Shown here in pieces: positions 25,045 to 33,543 of a DNA stretch of 64,000 nt. The position numbers and the translations under genes are program-made. The notes beneath the pieces were generated by a model, which worked only from the letters and a program-made list of their open reading frames with translations, had not been told where the DNA came from and ran no database searches. The DNA is taken from the NCBI GenBank assembly GCA_905209435.1, contig CAJLTE010000003.1, positions 32,074-96,073 on the forward strand, in the 5' to 3' direction. Numbering within the stretch: the first letter of the stretch is position 1; the number at the start of each line of letters is the position of its first letter. The stretch comes from an uncultured Blautia sp. (GTDB lineage Bacteria; Bacillota_A; Clostridia; Lachnospirales; Lachnospiraceae).

Positions 25045-25679
25045 TAACTATATATGAGTATGGAAACTCAGATGCCGATACTGTTTTGATCCAGTTGACT
25101 GGTGATCATGAATTATCTGTTCTTGAGAATGAGGTTGAGGAAATCAGAAAACGGACTTCAATAGATTTCAGGTTCATTGCTGCGAAAGTTGATGACTGGA
25201 ACTATGAGCTGTCCCCATGGAAAGCACCTGCGGTGTTTGGAAATGAAGACTTTGGTGATGGTGCTGCCAGGACATTGGCGCAGATTCTGACACTATGCAC
25301 AGATAAAAGCAAGACATATTATATTGGAGGATACTCTCTTGCTGGTTTATTTTCATTGTGGGCGGCATACCAGACAGATATATTTTCTGGCGTTGCAGCG
25401 GCTTCGCCATCCGTCTGGTTTCCGGGATTTATTGATTATATGAAAGAACATGAGATAAAAAGTGAGACAGTTTACCTGAGTCTTGGAGACAGAGAAGAAA
25501 AAACGAGAAATCCCGTGATGTCACAAGTTGGAAACTGTATCCGGATGGGACATGAGTTGCTCAAAGAGCGTGGGATAAATTGCACTCTGGAGTGGAACCA
25601 GGGAAATCATTTTAGGGAACCAGATATAAGAACTGCGAAAGCGTTTGCCTGGGTAATGGAAGAAAATCATAGAGCATAA
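25041..25679 (+). CDS. Alpha/beta-hydrolase (esterase-like)
   Basis: 212 aa, overlapping the kinase stop by 4 bp (ATGA), so in the same operon. The nucleophile elbow is GGYSLAG (about residues 97-103), the acid is probably the Asp in SLGDREEK, and the His is in NQGNHFRE near residue 194. It is a soluble serine hydrolase without a signal peptide. Coupling to the zeta-like module may be incidental or may mark it as a third component. The substrate is unknown. Confidence 0.85.
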   Translation: MITIYEYGNSDADTVLIQLTGDHELSVLENEVEEIRKRTSIDFRFIAAKVDDWNYELSPWKAPAVFGNEDFGDGAARTLAQILTLCTDKSKTYYIGGYSLAGLFSLWAAYQTDIFSGVAAASPSVWFPGFIDYMKEHEIKSETVYLSLGDREEKTRNPVMSQVGNCIRMGHELLKERGINCTLEWNQGNHFREPDIRTAKAFAWVMEENHRA

Positions 25680-25810
25680 AATTTTTTGACTATAGAATTT
25701 ATTCATAGATGGATTTTTGAGAAAATAGTGGTATAATGTTGTTAAATACAGCTAACTATTAATGGCGGTATAAAAAAATTGCAGATAATTATATTGGAGG
25801 TTCTATAAAA

Positions 25811-26101
25811 ATGGCAGTACACTCAATTGACGCAGAAGACGATCAGTTCGCATATCGTTATGATACACAGTTATTGATCGAAAGAAGAGATCAGGATCTG
25901 GATGAGGATGAAATCTCAGATTACATCACAGAACATTTTGAGGGAAACAGTCTCATTGCAGCAGGAGATGAAGACTTGGTGAAAATTCATTTCCACACAA
26001 ATGAACCGTGGAAGATTCTGGAATACTGTAATTCCATCGGAGAAATCTTTGATATTGTAGTCGAAGACATGATCCGCCAGGCAAATGGACAGCAGGGATG
26101 A
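25811..26101 (+). CDS. Stand-alone FakA/DAK2-associated domain protein
   Basis: 96 aa behind TTGGAGG; a TATAAT lies at 25732. The stretch YRYDTQLLIERRDQD...DEISDYITEHFEGNSLIAAGDEDLVKIHFHTNEPWKILEYCNSIGEI matches the middle domain of FakA-type (DAK2/DegV-partner) fatty-acid kinases (GDDDLVKVHVHTN..). There is no kinase domain before it and no DegV gene nearby. It may be a free-standing domain or the surviving fragment of a larger gene. The clean start and RBS argue for expression. Confidence 0.7.
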   Translation: MAVHSIDAEDDQFAYRYDTQLLIERRDQDLDEDEISDYITEHFEGNSLIAAGDEDLVKIHFHTNEPWKILEYCNSIGEIFDIVVEDMIRQANGQQG

Positions 26102-26126
26102 TTGTGCAGGAATAAGAAAAATAGAG

Positions 26127-26162
26127 CAGGGGATTTCTGACAGCATTGTCGGAAATCCCCTG
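26127..26162. terminator. Strong hairpin, probable terminator
   Basis: CAGGGGATTTCTGACA (26127-26142) pairs with TGTCGGAAATCCCCTG (26147-26162) with one wobble. The T-run after it is weak (TTGCGTTAACGTT). Confidence 0.6.
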
Positions 26163-26341
26163 TTGCGTTAACGTTAATATGAGATATCTTACAAGATTTT
26201 TTTCTTGGGAAGGCTACAATTATGCCCGGAAAGGGGAGGTCAAATCATATGAAAAAATATTTCGTTGTAGCACAGTATGATGAATGATGTTAAAATAAGA
26301 ATGGTTTTACAGACTTTACAGATAAATAAAGGGGACATATC

Positions 26342-26955
26342 ATGACAGAAAAAGAACGCATGGAACAGGGAATCATTTACAATCCCAATGTTTCCGAACT
26401 TACGGACGAGCAGTCTGTATATATGGAAAAATTATGGGAGTTTAATCAGTTATGCCCATCCGAACAGGATAAAAAGCAGAAATATATGAAAGAAGTATTC
26501 GCCGAATGTGGTGAGGACTGCTTCATTGAACTGCCATTTCGCGCAAACTGGGGTGGAAAGAATCTGCATTTTGGAAATGGTGTGTATGCAAACTTTAATC
26601 TTACAGTAGTAGATGACGGTGAGATTTTTGTAGGCAATAAAGTAATGTTTGGACCAAACGTTACCATTGCAACAGCCAATCATCCAATAGATCCGTCACT
26701 TCGCGCAGATGCCATGCAGTACAATAAATCAGTACATATCGGAGAAAATGTCTGGGTTGGAGCCGGTACAGTAATGTTCCGGGCGTTACTATCGGAAAGA
26801 ATTCCGTGATCGGAGCTGGAAGCGTAGTAGTAAAAGACATCCCGGAAAATGTAGTTGCAGTAGGAAATCCGTGCCGCGTATTACGTGAGATTGGAGAGCA
26901 TGACAGAGAATTTTTCTACAGAAATGAAAGAGTTGACTGGGAGGATTTAAAATAA
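26342..26955 (+). pseudogene. Sugar O-acetyltransferase (maltose/galactoside type), single-base frameshift
   Basis: The N-terminal maltose-acetyltransferase domain and left-handed beta-helix repeats read normally (FGNGVYANFNLTVVDDGEI, catalytic His in [21 protein letters not shown]) up to about nt 26780. The frame then shifts: the hexapeptide end ([21 protein letters not shown]...[15 protein letters not shown]) continues in the next frame to a stop at 26953-26955. One missing base near TAATGTTCCGGGC explains it. The predicted 155-aa product lacks the C-terminal acetyl-CoA coils. A sequencing error cannot be excluded. RBS AAAGGGGAC. Confidence 0.85.
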
Positions 26956-26958
26956 AAA

Positions 26959-27645
26959 ATGGAAGATAAAAAGGCATTATCTTTGCCAGTGAGAATTATC
27001 ATTATATTTCTAATATGTACAGCAGATATTTTGACGGCTGCTTATTTCATATACACATGGAAACAAAATGGCACAGTCATTTCAGTCAGAAATGCATCGG
27101 ATAATATCCCTGGGATTTTTCGTCAGAGTCTGATAGTTTCTATGGCTGCAATCCTGGTGATTTTGATTTTTTTCATTATATTAAGAAAAAATTTCGTATC
27201 AGAAATGTACCTGAAAATATCAGAAAAAAAGCAGAAGATAACAGTATTTATCCTGACAGCGATTCTTTTGGCTGTAACTGTTTTCTGTCTGATCACAAAA
27301 GCAGATAAAATAACAATACTGTATAATTTATTGTATTACACAGTATTTATCGCATTGGAAGAAGAACTTTTGGTGCGAGGTGTGTGCGTATATTTGTTAA
27401 AAGATGAAAGCAATTATATCCGTTATCTTGTACCCAATATTCTGTTTGCTGCCATGCATCTGTTTTCCTATGCGAACTGGGGAAAGATCACACCGGTTTA
27501 TGTATTTTCATTTATTACTTCACAAATGCTGGGATTGGTATTAACAGGATGTATTTTCCAGTATCTGAAAGAAAAATCAGGCACGATCTGGATTCCGGTG
27601 TTGGTTCATGCGATTCTAGATTATATGGTTGTGCTGAATTATTGA
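26959..27645 (+). CDS. CPBP-family intramembrane metalloprotease (Abi)
   Basis: 228 aa, starting 3 bp after the acetyltransferase stop. It has about seven hydrophobic segments. The three CPBP motifs are present: EExxxR at E135-E136...R140, FAAMHL with the metal-binding His, and HAILDY near the C-terminus. Homologues cleave membrane substrates such as CAAX-like proteins, or protect against self-made bacteriocins. No bacteriocin precursor is visible nearby. A strong terminator follows. Confidence 0.9.
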   Translation: MEDKKALSLPVRIIIIFLICTADILTAAYFIYTWKQNGTVISVRNASDNIPGIFRQSLIVSMAAILVILIFFIILRKNFVSEMYLKISEKKQKITVFILTAILLAVTVFCLITKADKITILYNLLYYTVFIALEEELLVRGVCVYLLKDESNYIRYLVPNILFAAMHLFSYANWGKITPVYVFSFITSQMLGLVLTGCIFQYLKEKSGTIWIPVLVHAILDYMVVLNY

Positions 27646-27656
27646 TAAATTTATTT

Positions 27657-27698
27657 GCACATCGGTCATTAAGTTACTATAATGCCGATGTGCTTTTT
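27657..27698 (+). terminator. Intrinsic terminator
   Basis: GCACATCGG pairs with CCGATGTGC (27685-27693), extended by CATT/AATG with one bulge, and TTTTT follows. Confidence 0.85.
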
Positions 27699-27781
27699 AC
27701 ATTAAGCAAAACTATGGAGTAGATGTTCGGGCATGAGTGAGTAGAAAAGAGGATTAGTTTATTTATATGACTATAAAAAAT

Positions 27782-27866
27782 CAAAAAATGAGATTTTTCA
27801 TATAATATATTTCAAATAAGTAAATAAAATATATTATAGTAATTGAAAAAAAACAAAAAATGAGAT
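27782..27866 (+). promoter_or_regulatory. Paired direct repeats and AT-rich dyad upstream of the XRE operon
   Basis: CAAAAAATGAGAT occurs twice, at 27782-27794 and 27854-27866 (72 bp apart). Between them lies the inverted repeat TAATATATTT (27802-27811) / AAATATATTA (27828-27837). The second repeat abuts the likely promoter (TAAAAT at 27891). These are plausible binding sites for the XRE repressor encoded just downstream. Confidence 0.55.
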
Positions 27867-27928
27867 ACACTAATAAAAGCATACAAATGATAAAATAATA
27901 TAGAGTGAGAAAAGAGGGGAAGAATAGT

Positions 27929-28294
27929 ATGACAAAATTTATAGAGAATGTAAATAAATATTTGTCAGAGATGAAAATCAAACAGACATATCTCAGCATG
28001 ATTACCGGAATAGATAAAAATAAGTTGTCTCGATTATTGACAGGAACACAGGAAGAAAGCGGAACAGATATGGAGAAGATAGCAGGTGCATTAGGAAAAA
28101 AGATAGAATTTTTTCTGAACGATAGTTGTGTGGCACCTCAGATTGGCTGTTTTTCCAGAAATAAAATAGCGTTTTACGCTGGAGCACCGACAGAGAAGCA
28201 GGAAAAGATTGCCGAGCAATTAATGGAGCTAATGGAAAATATTGATGAAGTGGTCAGTGCGAAAAGTCGTTTTGATCAGATGACTGGAGAATAG
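27929..28294 (+). CDS. XRE-family HTH regulator of the ImmA/PIN operon
   Basis: 121 aa from the ATG at 27929, behind AGGGGAAG; a GTG at 27905 is less likely. The HTH spans residues about 10-60: VNKYLSEMKIKQTYLSMITGIDKNKLSRLLTG, with ALGKKIEFFLND closing the domain. The C-terminal half is helical (AEQLMELMENIDEVV), probably for dimerisation or protease recognition. The ImmA/IrrE gene begins 2 bp after its stop. By analogy with ImmR/ImmA and DdrO/IrrE, it should repress the operon and be cleaved by the downstream protease. Confidence 0.88.
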   Translation: MTKFIENVNKYLSEMKIKQTYLSMITGIDKNKLSRLLTGTQEESGTDMEKIAGALGKKIEFFLNDSCVAPQIGCFSRNKIAFYAGAPTEKQEKIAEQLMELMENIDEVVSAKSRFDQMTGE

Positions 28295-28296
28295 AT

Positions 28297-29100
28297 ATGA
28301 ATTTGGAGCGTTTGAGAAAGATAATAGAATATAGCAGGAAGTATCGGGAAGAGACAAATTCGATGATAAAGAGGTTCTGTTCTTTTGCAGGAATAGACAG
28401 TGATAATGATGTGTTGAATATCATGCAGATTGTCAGATCATCTTTTCAGAAAAAAGATTATCTAGTTTTTGAAATGCCGTTTGCTGATGATGAAATCGGA
28501 GCATTATGTTACAAAGGTGACGGCTTGGGATATGTAGTGATAAATACATCTTTGCCCAGAGTAAATGTGAATTTTGCAGTTGCACATGAAATATATCATG
28601 TATTCTTTCAGGAGAGTGAATTTGTATCTAAAGTTGAGTTTTCGGATGATCATTATTATGAACATGAGGAAGAATATGCTGCAAATCTTTTTGCAGGGAT
28701 GCTGCTTATGCCGGAAGTTAGTTTCAGAAGAATGTATCGTAAATTTAAGGAAGAATCAAAAGGAAATGAATTTGACATAGTCATAAGACTAATGGCATAC
28801 TATCAGGTTCCGTATATGGCAGTGCTGATTCGATGTTATGAATTGGAATTACCGGAAACAACTTTAATTTCGGATCAATTATTAAATGTCACCAGAGAAA
28901 AAATAAAAGTTAAGTTTGATGAATTGTGGCTGGATGAAAATATATTATACGCTTCAAATAGGGATGACTATGCCCATATCGAGAATCTTGTAGAAAAAAC
29001 AGGCACAAAATATATAGAGGATAATTATATAAATGAACGTACTTTGAAAAAGGTATTGCAGAACATGAAGAAACTTTATGCTAAAATAAAGGGGGAATAA
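28297..29100 (+). CDS. ImmA/IrrE-family metallo-endopeptidase
   Basis: 267 aa. The zinc motif HEIYH is at residues 97-101 (FAVAHEIYHVFF), with the third ligand in the EEEYAANLFAGMLLMP helix that defines the family. The N-terminus is a helical region before a beta hairpin (GYVVINTSLPRVNVN); the last 110 residues are helical and unassigned. IrrE and ImmA cleave their cognate XRE repressor in response to DNA damage or a Zn signal. Sits between the XRE and PIN-like genes with 2- and 3-bp gaps. Confidence 0.92.
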   Translation: MNLERLRKIIEYSRKYREETNSMIKRFCSFAGIDSDNDVLNIMQIVRSSFQKKDYLVFEMPFADDEIGALCYKGDGLGYVVINTSLPRVNVNFAVAHEIYHVFFQESEFVSKVEFSDDHYYEHEEEYAANLFAGMLLMPEVSFRRMYRKFKEESKGNEFDIVIRLMAYYQVPYMAVLIRCYELELPETTLISDQLLNVTREKIKVKFDELWLDENILYASNRDDYAHIENLVEKTGTKYIEDNYINERTLKKVLQNMKKLYAKIKGE

Positions 29101-29103
29101 AAT

Positions 29104-30042
29104 ATGGCAGGAACATATATGGAAATCCCCTACAATTGGAATGATATAAAGGATTTAGTGGAGACAGATACTGGAGAAATTATTTCGTCCATTATTGCGT
29201 CGGATAAACTGTTTTTTTATGATACATGCTCATTCAGAAGACATTCAAATTTATCTGAAAAAGGAAAACATTTTTTTGTTGAATATTTTAAAAACAAAAA
29301 TGGAGTTATAATTATCACCAGATGTATTTTGATGGAACTTGCATCTGCAAGTGGATATATAAATGAAGAATATACAGGATATTTCAATATATTACATAGT
29401 GCGGGAATTAAAATCTGTATTTTAAATGAAGAACGATTATTTGATATTTTATCTGAATGTTTTTCAACTAATTTAAAGGTGAATGAGTATTTGGTATGGG
29501 CGGTTAGAATGATAAAAACACCGATAAGTACAATAACAGAAACGTTGAAAAATGATGCAAAATTATCACGGGAAGTACTTTCCGGGCAGAATCTGAATTC
29601 TTCAGATATTTATACACGTTTTTTTTCTTCAGTGCGAAATAACAAGGAATCAGCAGATAATTTAGGGGAAGAACTTATAGGAATATGTATACATATACTT
29701 TCACATTTACCTGGAATGAGAGATGGAAAAATATGCATGATAACAGATGATAAGGGTGCGGCAGCTAAAACAGACAGTTTAATGAAGAAGACCAATCTAC
29801 AATATCAGGGTGCCAAAATTATAATATTTAGTACTCCTAAAATGGTACAATATATGTATGAGGAACAGATGGGATTGAATATAACGGATCTTGTTGAGAT
29901 GCTTTCGCAGGGAGTTAACGGTAATATTATTGTGAAGGGAACAACGGCTTATGATTTGGAGATAAATGATGAAATTGTTATGACATGTGAAGAATTGGCA
30001 TATAAAATTGCAGAGCCGAATGGAATTAATATTGTATTTTAA
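29104..30042 (+). CDS. PIN-like nuclease-domain protein, putative effector
   Basis: 312 aa, starting 3 bp after the protease stop behind AAGGGGG. I do not recognise a named family. The acidic residues fall in PIN order: D40 in LFFYDTCSF, E78 in ITRCILMELAS, E189/E190 in NLGEELIGICIHIL, and D215-D216 in CMITDDKGAAAK, each at the expected strand end or helix start. PIN domains are Mg-dependent RNases and the usual toxin of VapBC. The remaining 90 residues (MVQYMYEEQMGLNITDL...) form a separate C-terminal part. Nuclease activity is inferred from motifs only. Confidence 0.72.
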   Translation: MAGTYMEIPYNWNDIKDLVETDTGEIISSIIASDKLFFYDTCSFRRHSNLSEKGKHFFVEYFKNKNGVIIITRCILMELASASGYINEEYTGYFNILHSAGIKICILNEERLFDILSECFSTNLKVNEYLVWAVRMIKTPISTITETLKNDAKLSREVLSGQNLNSSDIYTRFFSSVRNNKESADNLGEELIGICIHILSHLPGMRDGKICMITDDKGAAAKTDSLMKKTNLQYQGAKIIIFSTPKMVQYMYEEQMGLNITDLVEMLSQGVNGNIIVKGTTAYDLEINDEIVMTCEELAYKIAEPNGINIVF

Positions 30043-30071
30043 CGAATGATAAATTGTTGAAAGGATGAATT

Positions 30072-30848
30072 ATGGATAAAATTAAGATTGCGTTTTTCGA
30101 TATAGATGGAACTTTAATCGATATGGAACGAAAAGAAATTTCCAAAAAGATGCTGGAAACATTAAAAGATTTACAGAAAAACGACATTAAAATCTGCATT
30201 GCCACAGGCCGTGCACCAATGGCGATACCGAAATTTGAGGGCGTAGAATTTGATGCATTTCTTGCATATAATGGTTCTTATTGTTATGACAAAAACGGCA
30301 TGATCCTGGATCATTCCATACCAGCGGAAGATGTACAGTGTCTGATCAAAAATGCCACAAAAATGCACAGACCACTTGCACTTTCTACGAAAGATAAAAT
30401 AGAGGCGAATGGAAGAGATAAAGATCTGGTAGATTATTTTGCAATTGGAAAGCAGATTGTAGTGGTTTCAGATGATTTTGAAGCATTTTCCAGAGAAAAG
30501 GTGTATCAGATCATGATGGGATGTTATAAAGAGCAGTACGCGCAGGCACTGGATGGCGTAAAAGGTGCAGAAATCACAGCATGGTGGGATCGTGCTGTTG
30601 ATATCATTCCAGCAGGCGGCAGCAAGGGCGTTGCTGTAGAGAAAGTATTGGAGCACTATCACATTGACCGCTCAGAAGCCGTAGCATTTGGAGACGGAAA
30701 TAACGATCTGGAAATGCTGAAAGCAGTTGGTCACGGTATTGCAATGGGAAACGCTTCCGATGAACTGAAAGAAATTGCAGAGGAAGTCTGCGGACATGTG
30801 GCAGAGGATGGAATTTATTATTACTGCAAAGAACATGGAATGATATAG
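30072..30848 (+). CDS. Cof-type HAD phosphatase
   Basis: 258 aa behind GAAAGGATG. Motif I is FFDIDGTLID with nucleophile D10 and general acid D12. Motif II is in CIATGRAP, motif III Lys in GGSKGVAVEKVL, and motif IV is FGDGNNDLEML. The C2B cap domain lies between (about 80-185). The Cof/YbiV group dephosphorylates sugar phosphates and flavin or pyridoxal phosphates. A single gene with its own terminator; 29 bp after the PIN-like gene, but no functional tie is visible. Confidence 0.93.
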   Translation: MDKIKIAFFDIDGTLIDMERKEISKKMLETLKDLQKNDIKICIATGRAPMAIPKFEGVEFDAFLAYNGSYCYDKNGMILDHSIPAEDVQCLIKNATKMHRPLALSTKDKIEANGRDKDLVDYFAIGKQIVVVSDDFEAFSREKVYQIMMGCYKEQYAQALDGVKGAEITAWWDRAVDIIPAGGSKGVAVEKVLEHYHIDRSEAVAFGDGNNDLEMLKAVGHGIAMGNASDELKEIAEEVCGHVAEDGIYYYCKEHGMI

Positions 30849-30857
30849 GAGATTAAA

Positions 30858-30884
30858 AGGAACTGCCATTGACAGTTCCTTTAG
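30858..30884. terminator. Bidirectional hairpin terminator
   Basis: AAAGGAACTG pairs with CAGTTCCTTT across a 7-nt loop, between the convergent HAD gene and the small minus-strand gene. Confidence 0.75.
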
Positions 30885-30885
30885 A

Positions 30886-31107
30886 CTATTCAGAGAAAGT
30901 ATAACGGATAATATATCCATTAGAGTCTCCTGTTACAATCACAACATCTCCCTGCTGATTTTCAAAAGTATCCATAACCGGGAATCTGCCGTGTTCTTTA
31001 ACATAAGCTTCCGGGCTTTCTGCTTCTACGTCGATAAATTCGCTCTGCGCATGCCTGGAACCGCCGCAAGGGTTGATGGTTTCTACAAAAACTTCATATT
31101 CTTTCAT
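30886..31107 (-). CDS. Small protein of unknown family
   Basis: 73 aa from the ATG complementary to 31105-31107, with AAAGGGG eight bases upstream. The frame is open to 31185 but without another site. The sequence begins MKEYEVFVETINPCGGS and contains EFIDVEAESPEAYVKEHGRFP and VVIVTGDSNGYIIRYTF; it looks like a compact alpha/beta or beta-rich soluble domain. I do not recognise a family. The terminator at 30858-30884 and the RBS support it as a real gene. Confidence 0.65.
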   Translation of the reverse strand: MKEYEVFVETINPCGGSRHAQSEFIDVEAESPEAYVKEHGRFPVMDTFENQQGDVVIVTGDSNGYIIRYTFSE

Positions 31108-31324
31108 AAATGTAATCCCCTTTCCATATAGAATTGTTATCTGTATCATATCCGCAGCAAAGGGAAAACTTTTATCTATCCGCACAAATAGATAGAAAAT
31201 TATCCTTTGGTTATCTGAATTATATAAAAAATCTTACGATATTTCAAAGGTTATTTTTTACAATATTCTTGACGATATATAGTCTATCCAATATACTTAA
31301 AAATAAGTTAGATAAAACAAACAA

Positions 31325-32365
31325 ATGAGAATCCACATGCCGGGAATGAAAAAGCAAGTTCTTTCTAATGCAATAGACATATTATTAAATCAGGGAAATC
31401 TGCCGAAGGAACTGGATGGTAAAAAGCTGTACGGTGAAGCATTAGAAGGTGACGATGCTTTAAAAGCAGACTGCAGAATATACCAGCTATCTAATAAGAC
31501 CGGAAACGGTCAGATTACGGTATATCAGGTATTTAATGGAATTGAACTGTACTATAACGACATGCATATGGCATACTGCAATCAGGATCGGGTGACGGCG
31601 AAGAATATTATTGAGATTAATCATTGCTACATTGGAAGATATGAATGTAGTTTTGGAGAAAACAGTTGCTGTTATTTGTCGGCAGGGGATTTATCTATTG
31701 GCTCTGCGATGAAAAAGAAATCGTTTTCCACATTTCCATTGAATCATTATCATGGAATCTCTATTATCATCAACTTGGAGAAATTACTGCCGGAGGTGCG
31801 GCAGATCATGGAATTTCTGAATATCGATCTGAATTACATAGAGAAAAATATCTGCAAAGAAAACCGTCTTTGTATTGTGCGTGCAAACCCGTCAATTGAG
31901 CATATTTTCTCTGAATTATATTATGTAAGAGAGCAGAGAAAAGCCGGATATATCAAGATAAAAGTGCTGGAATTATTGTTGTTCCTCAGTGATCTGGGAA
32001 GCGTGGACGAAATGCAGGAGCCGGAGTATTATAACCAGAATCAGGTGAAACTGACGAAAGAGATCGCGGCATTTATCACGGAAGATCTGACGATGCATTA
32101 TACGATTGAACAGTTATCTGAGCAATTCGGAATATCAATGACTACATTGAAAAAAGGCTTCCATGGCGTATATGGTACATCGGTATATTCCTGGCTTCGG
32201 AACTACAGAATGCAGACAGCGCAGAAATTGCTGTTGGAAACAGAATTATCTGTAGCAGAGATCGCGCATCAGGTTGGATATGAGAATCCAAATAAATTTT
32301 CTACAGCATTTAAATCCGTATACGAGATGACACCTACTCAATTTAGAAATAATGTCAAACTATAG
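31325..32365 (+). CDS. AraC-family transcriptional regulator
   Basis: 346 aa. The C-terminal AraC double HTH is clear (YTIEQLSEQFGISMTTLKKGFHGVYG; LSVAEIAHQVGYENPNKFSTAFKSVYEMTPTQFR). The N-terminal 230 residues form an AraC-like sensor seen in regulators of siderophore or multidrug ABC exporters (ITVYQVFNGIELYYND, SAGDLSIG). The genes it precedes are remnants of an ABC exporter pair, which is the usual target of such regulators in Firmicutes, so its original partner is mostly lost. RBS weak. Confidence 0.92.
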   Translation: MRIHMPGMKKQVLSNAIDILLNQGNLPKELDGKKLYGEALEGDDALKADCRIYQLSNKTGNGQITVYQVFNGIELYYNDMHMAYCNQDRVTAKNIIEINHCYIGRYECSFGENSCCYLSAGDLSIGSAMKKKSFSTFPLNHYHGISIIINLEKLLPEVRQIMEFLNIDLNYIEKNICKENRLCIVRANPSIEHIFSELYYVREQRKAGYIKIKVLELLLFLSDLGSVDEMQEPEYYNQNQVKLTKEIAAFITEDLTMHYTIEQLSEQFGISMTTLKKGFHGVYGTSVYSWLRNYRMQTAQKLLLETELSVAEIAHQVGYENPNKFSTAFKSVYEMTPTQFRNNVKL

Positions 32366-32489
32366 GACAATATTTGTGCAGAACAGATTCCGCACAGAGA
32401 GAAAAGGAAAGTTATAGAAATATAACAAGTGTCCAAATGGATAGATGATACCTCTCTGGTAATGGACAGAAAACTTCAGATTATATAAG

Positions 32490-32536
32490 ATTATGGCATT
32501 GGTTAGCAGAGACTAATTGATGCCATAATTTTATTT
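32490..32536 (+). terminator. Hairpin terminator/attenuator before the ABC remnants
   Basis: ATTATGGCAT (32490-32499) pairs with ATGCCATAAT (32520-32529), with an inner partly paired stem, followed by TTTATTTTA. It precedes an AGGAGG site. Confidence 0.65.
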
Positions 32537-32552
32537 TACAGGAGGAATTGAG

Positions 32553-32846
32553 ATGAAAAAATTTACAAGCGTATTTCTTGCAATGGTTCTGACAGCAACT
32601 GTTCCGGCAGGTTTTCAGACTGTATATGCAGAGGACACAAATGCAGAAGATACACAGGAAACAAAAACAGATGCGGACAATGAGGCGGATGCAGACCAGA
32701 TCCTGGTATTTAAGGATGGAAAGATTATTGAACGCGTCAAACACAATGAACTTCTGGAGAAGAAAGGAACTTACGCTTCCATGTGGAAAGACTATCAGAC
32801 TTCTGTTTCCTGGAAAGTAGGAGAGGGGGATGAAAAACATGATTAA
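32553..32846 (+). pseudogene. Chimeric remnant: signal peptide and acidic linker fused to the tail of an ABC exporter ATPase
   Basis: The 97-aa frame has two unrelated halves. Residues 1-27 are a Sec signal peptide (KKFTSVFLAMVLTATVPAG, cleavage near VYAED), followed by an acidic linker (EDTNAEDTQETKTDADNEAD). From about residue 47, ADQILVFKDGKIIERVKHNELLEKKGTYASMW is the D-loop-distal end of an ABC-exporter nucleotide-binding domain (after the H-loop). Everything between, including Walker A and B, is missing. A deletion has joined a secreted-protein start to the ATPase end. The normal AGGAGG site suggests the hybrid is translated. Confidence 0.75.
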
Positions 32847-33543
32847 AGCACTGAAAAAGAAATATGCACTCAGTGATCAGGGTGCCAGTGATCTGTTTAA
32901 AGGAATCCTGTATTCCGTTCTTGCAAATATCAGTCTGATGCTTCCGGTAATCTTGCTTGCAGTTGTATTAAATCAGCTTCTGAGTCCGATATTAGGTACA
33001 GCAGACAGTGAAAAGAGCGCAGTTTTTTATACAGTTGTAGGTATTGTGATCCTTGCAGTTGTGTTTATTCTGCATTATCTTCAGTACACTGCAGCCTATG
33101 TAGGAACTTATGAAGAGAGTGCAAGACGAAGAATCCACCTTGCAGAGAAACTCAGAACACTGCCTCTTGGATTTTTCCATCAGAGAGATTTATCTGATCT
33201 GACAAGTACGATCATGGGTGACTGTGCCAGCTTAGAGCATGCTTTTTCCCACACAGTACCGCAGTTCTGGGGAGCAGTGATCTCCACGGGTATCGTATGT
33301 ATCGGACTGCTGATCTTTAACTGGCAGATGGGACTGGCACTTCTCTGGGTAGCACCGGTATCTTTTGCAATCGTGCTTCTTTCAAGAAAGTGGCAGCAGA
33401 AACTTGGCAAGAGACATATGGATGCAAGGATCGAACTGGCAGAAGGAATCCAGGAATGCCTGGAAACCGTACAGGATATTAAAGCCTGCAACCAGGAAGA
33501 AGCATATCTGAAAAAATTGGATGCAAAGGTGGATGCGGCGTAA
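32830..33543 (+). pseudogene. Truncated ABC exporter, transmembrane domain only
   Basis: 237 aa behind GGAGAGGGGG. It begins as a type-I ABC exporter (LFKGILYSVLANISLMLPVILL; LHYLQYTAAYVGTYEESARRRIHLAEKLRTLPLGFFHQRDLSDLTSTIM) and stops after KACNQEEAYLKKLDAKVDAA, in coupling helix 2. A full protein is about 580 aa; the last transmembrane helices and the whole ATPase domain are missing. The stop is created at a junction with SDR sequence at about 33541. It cannot hydrolyse ATP by itself. Confidence 0.85.
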
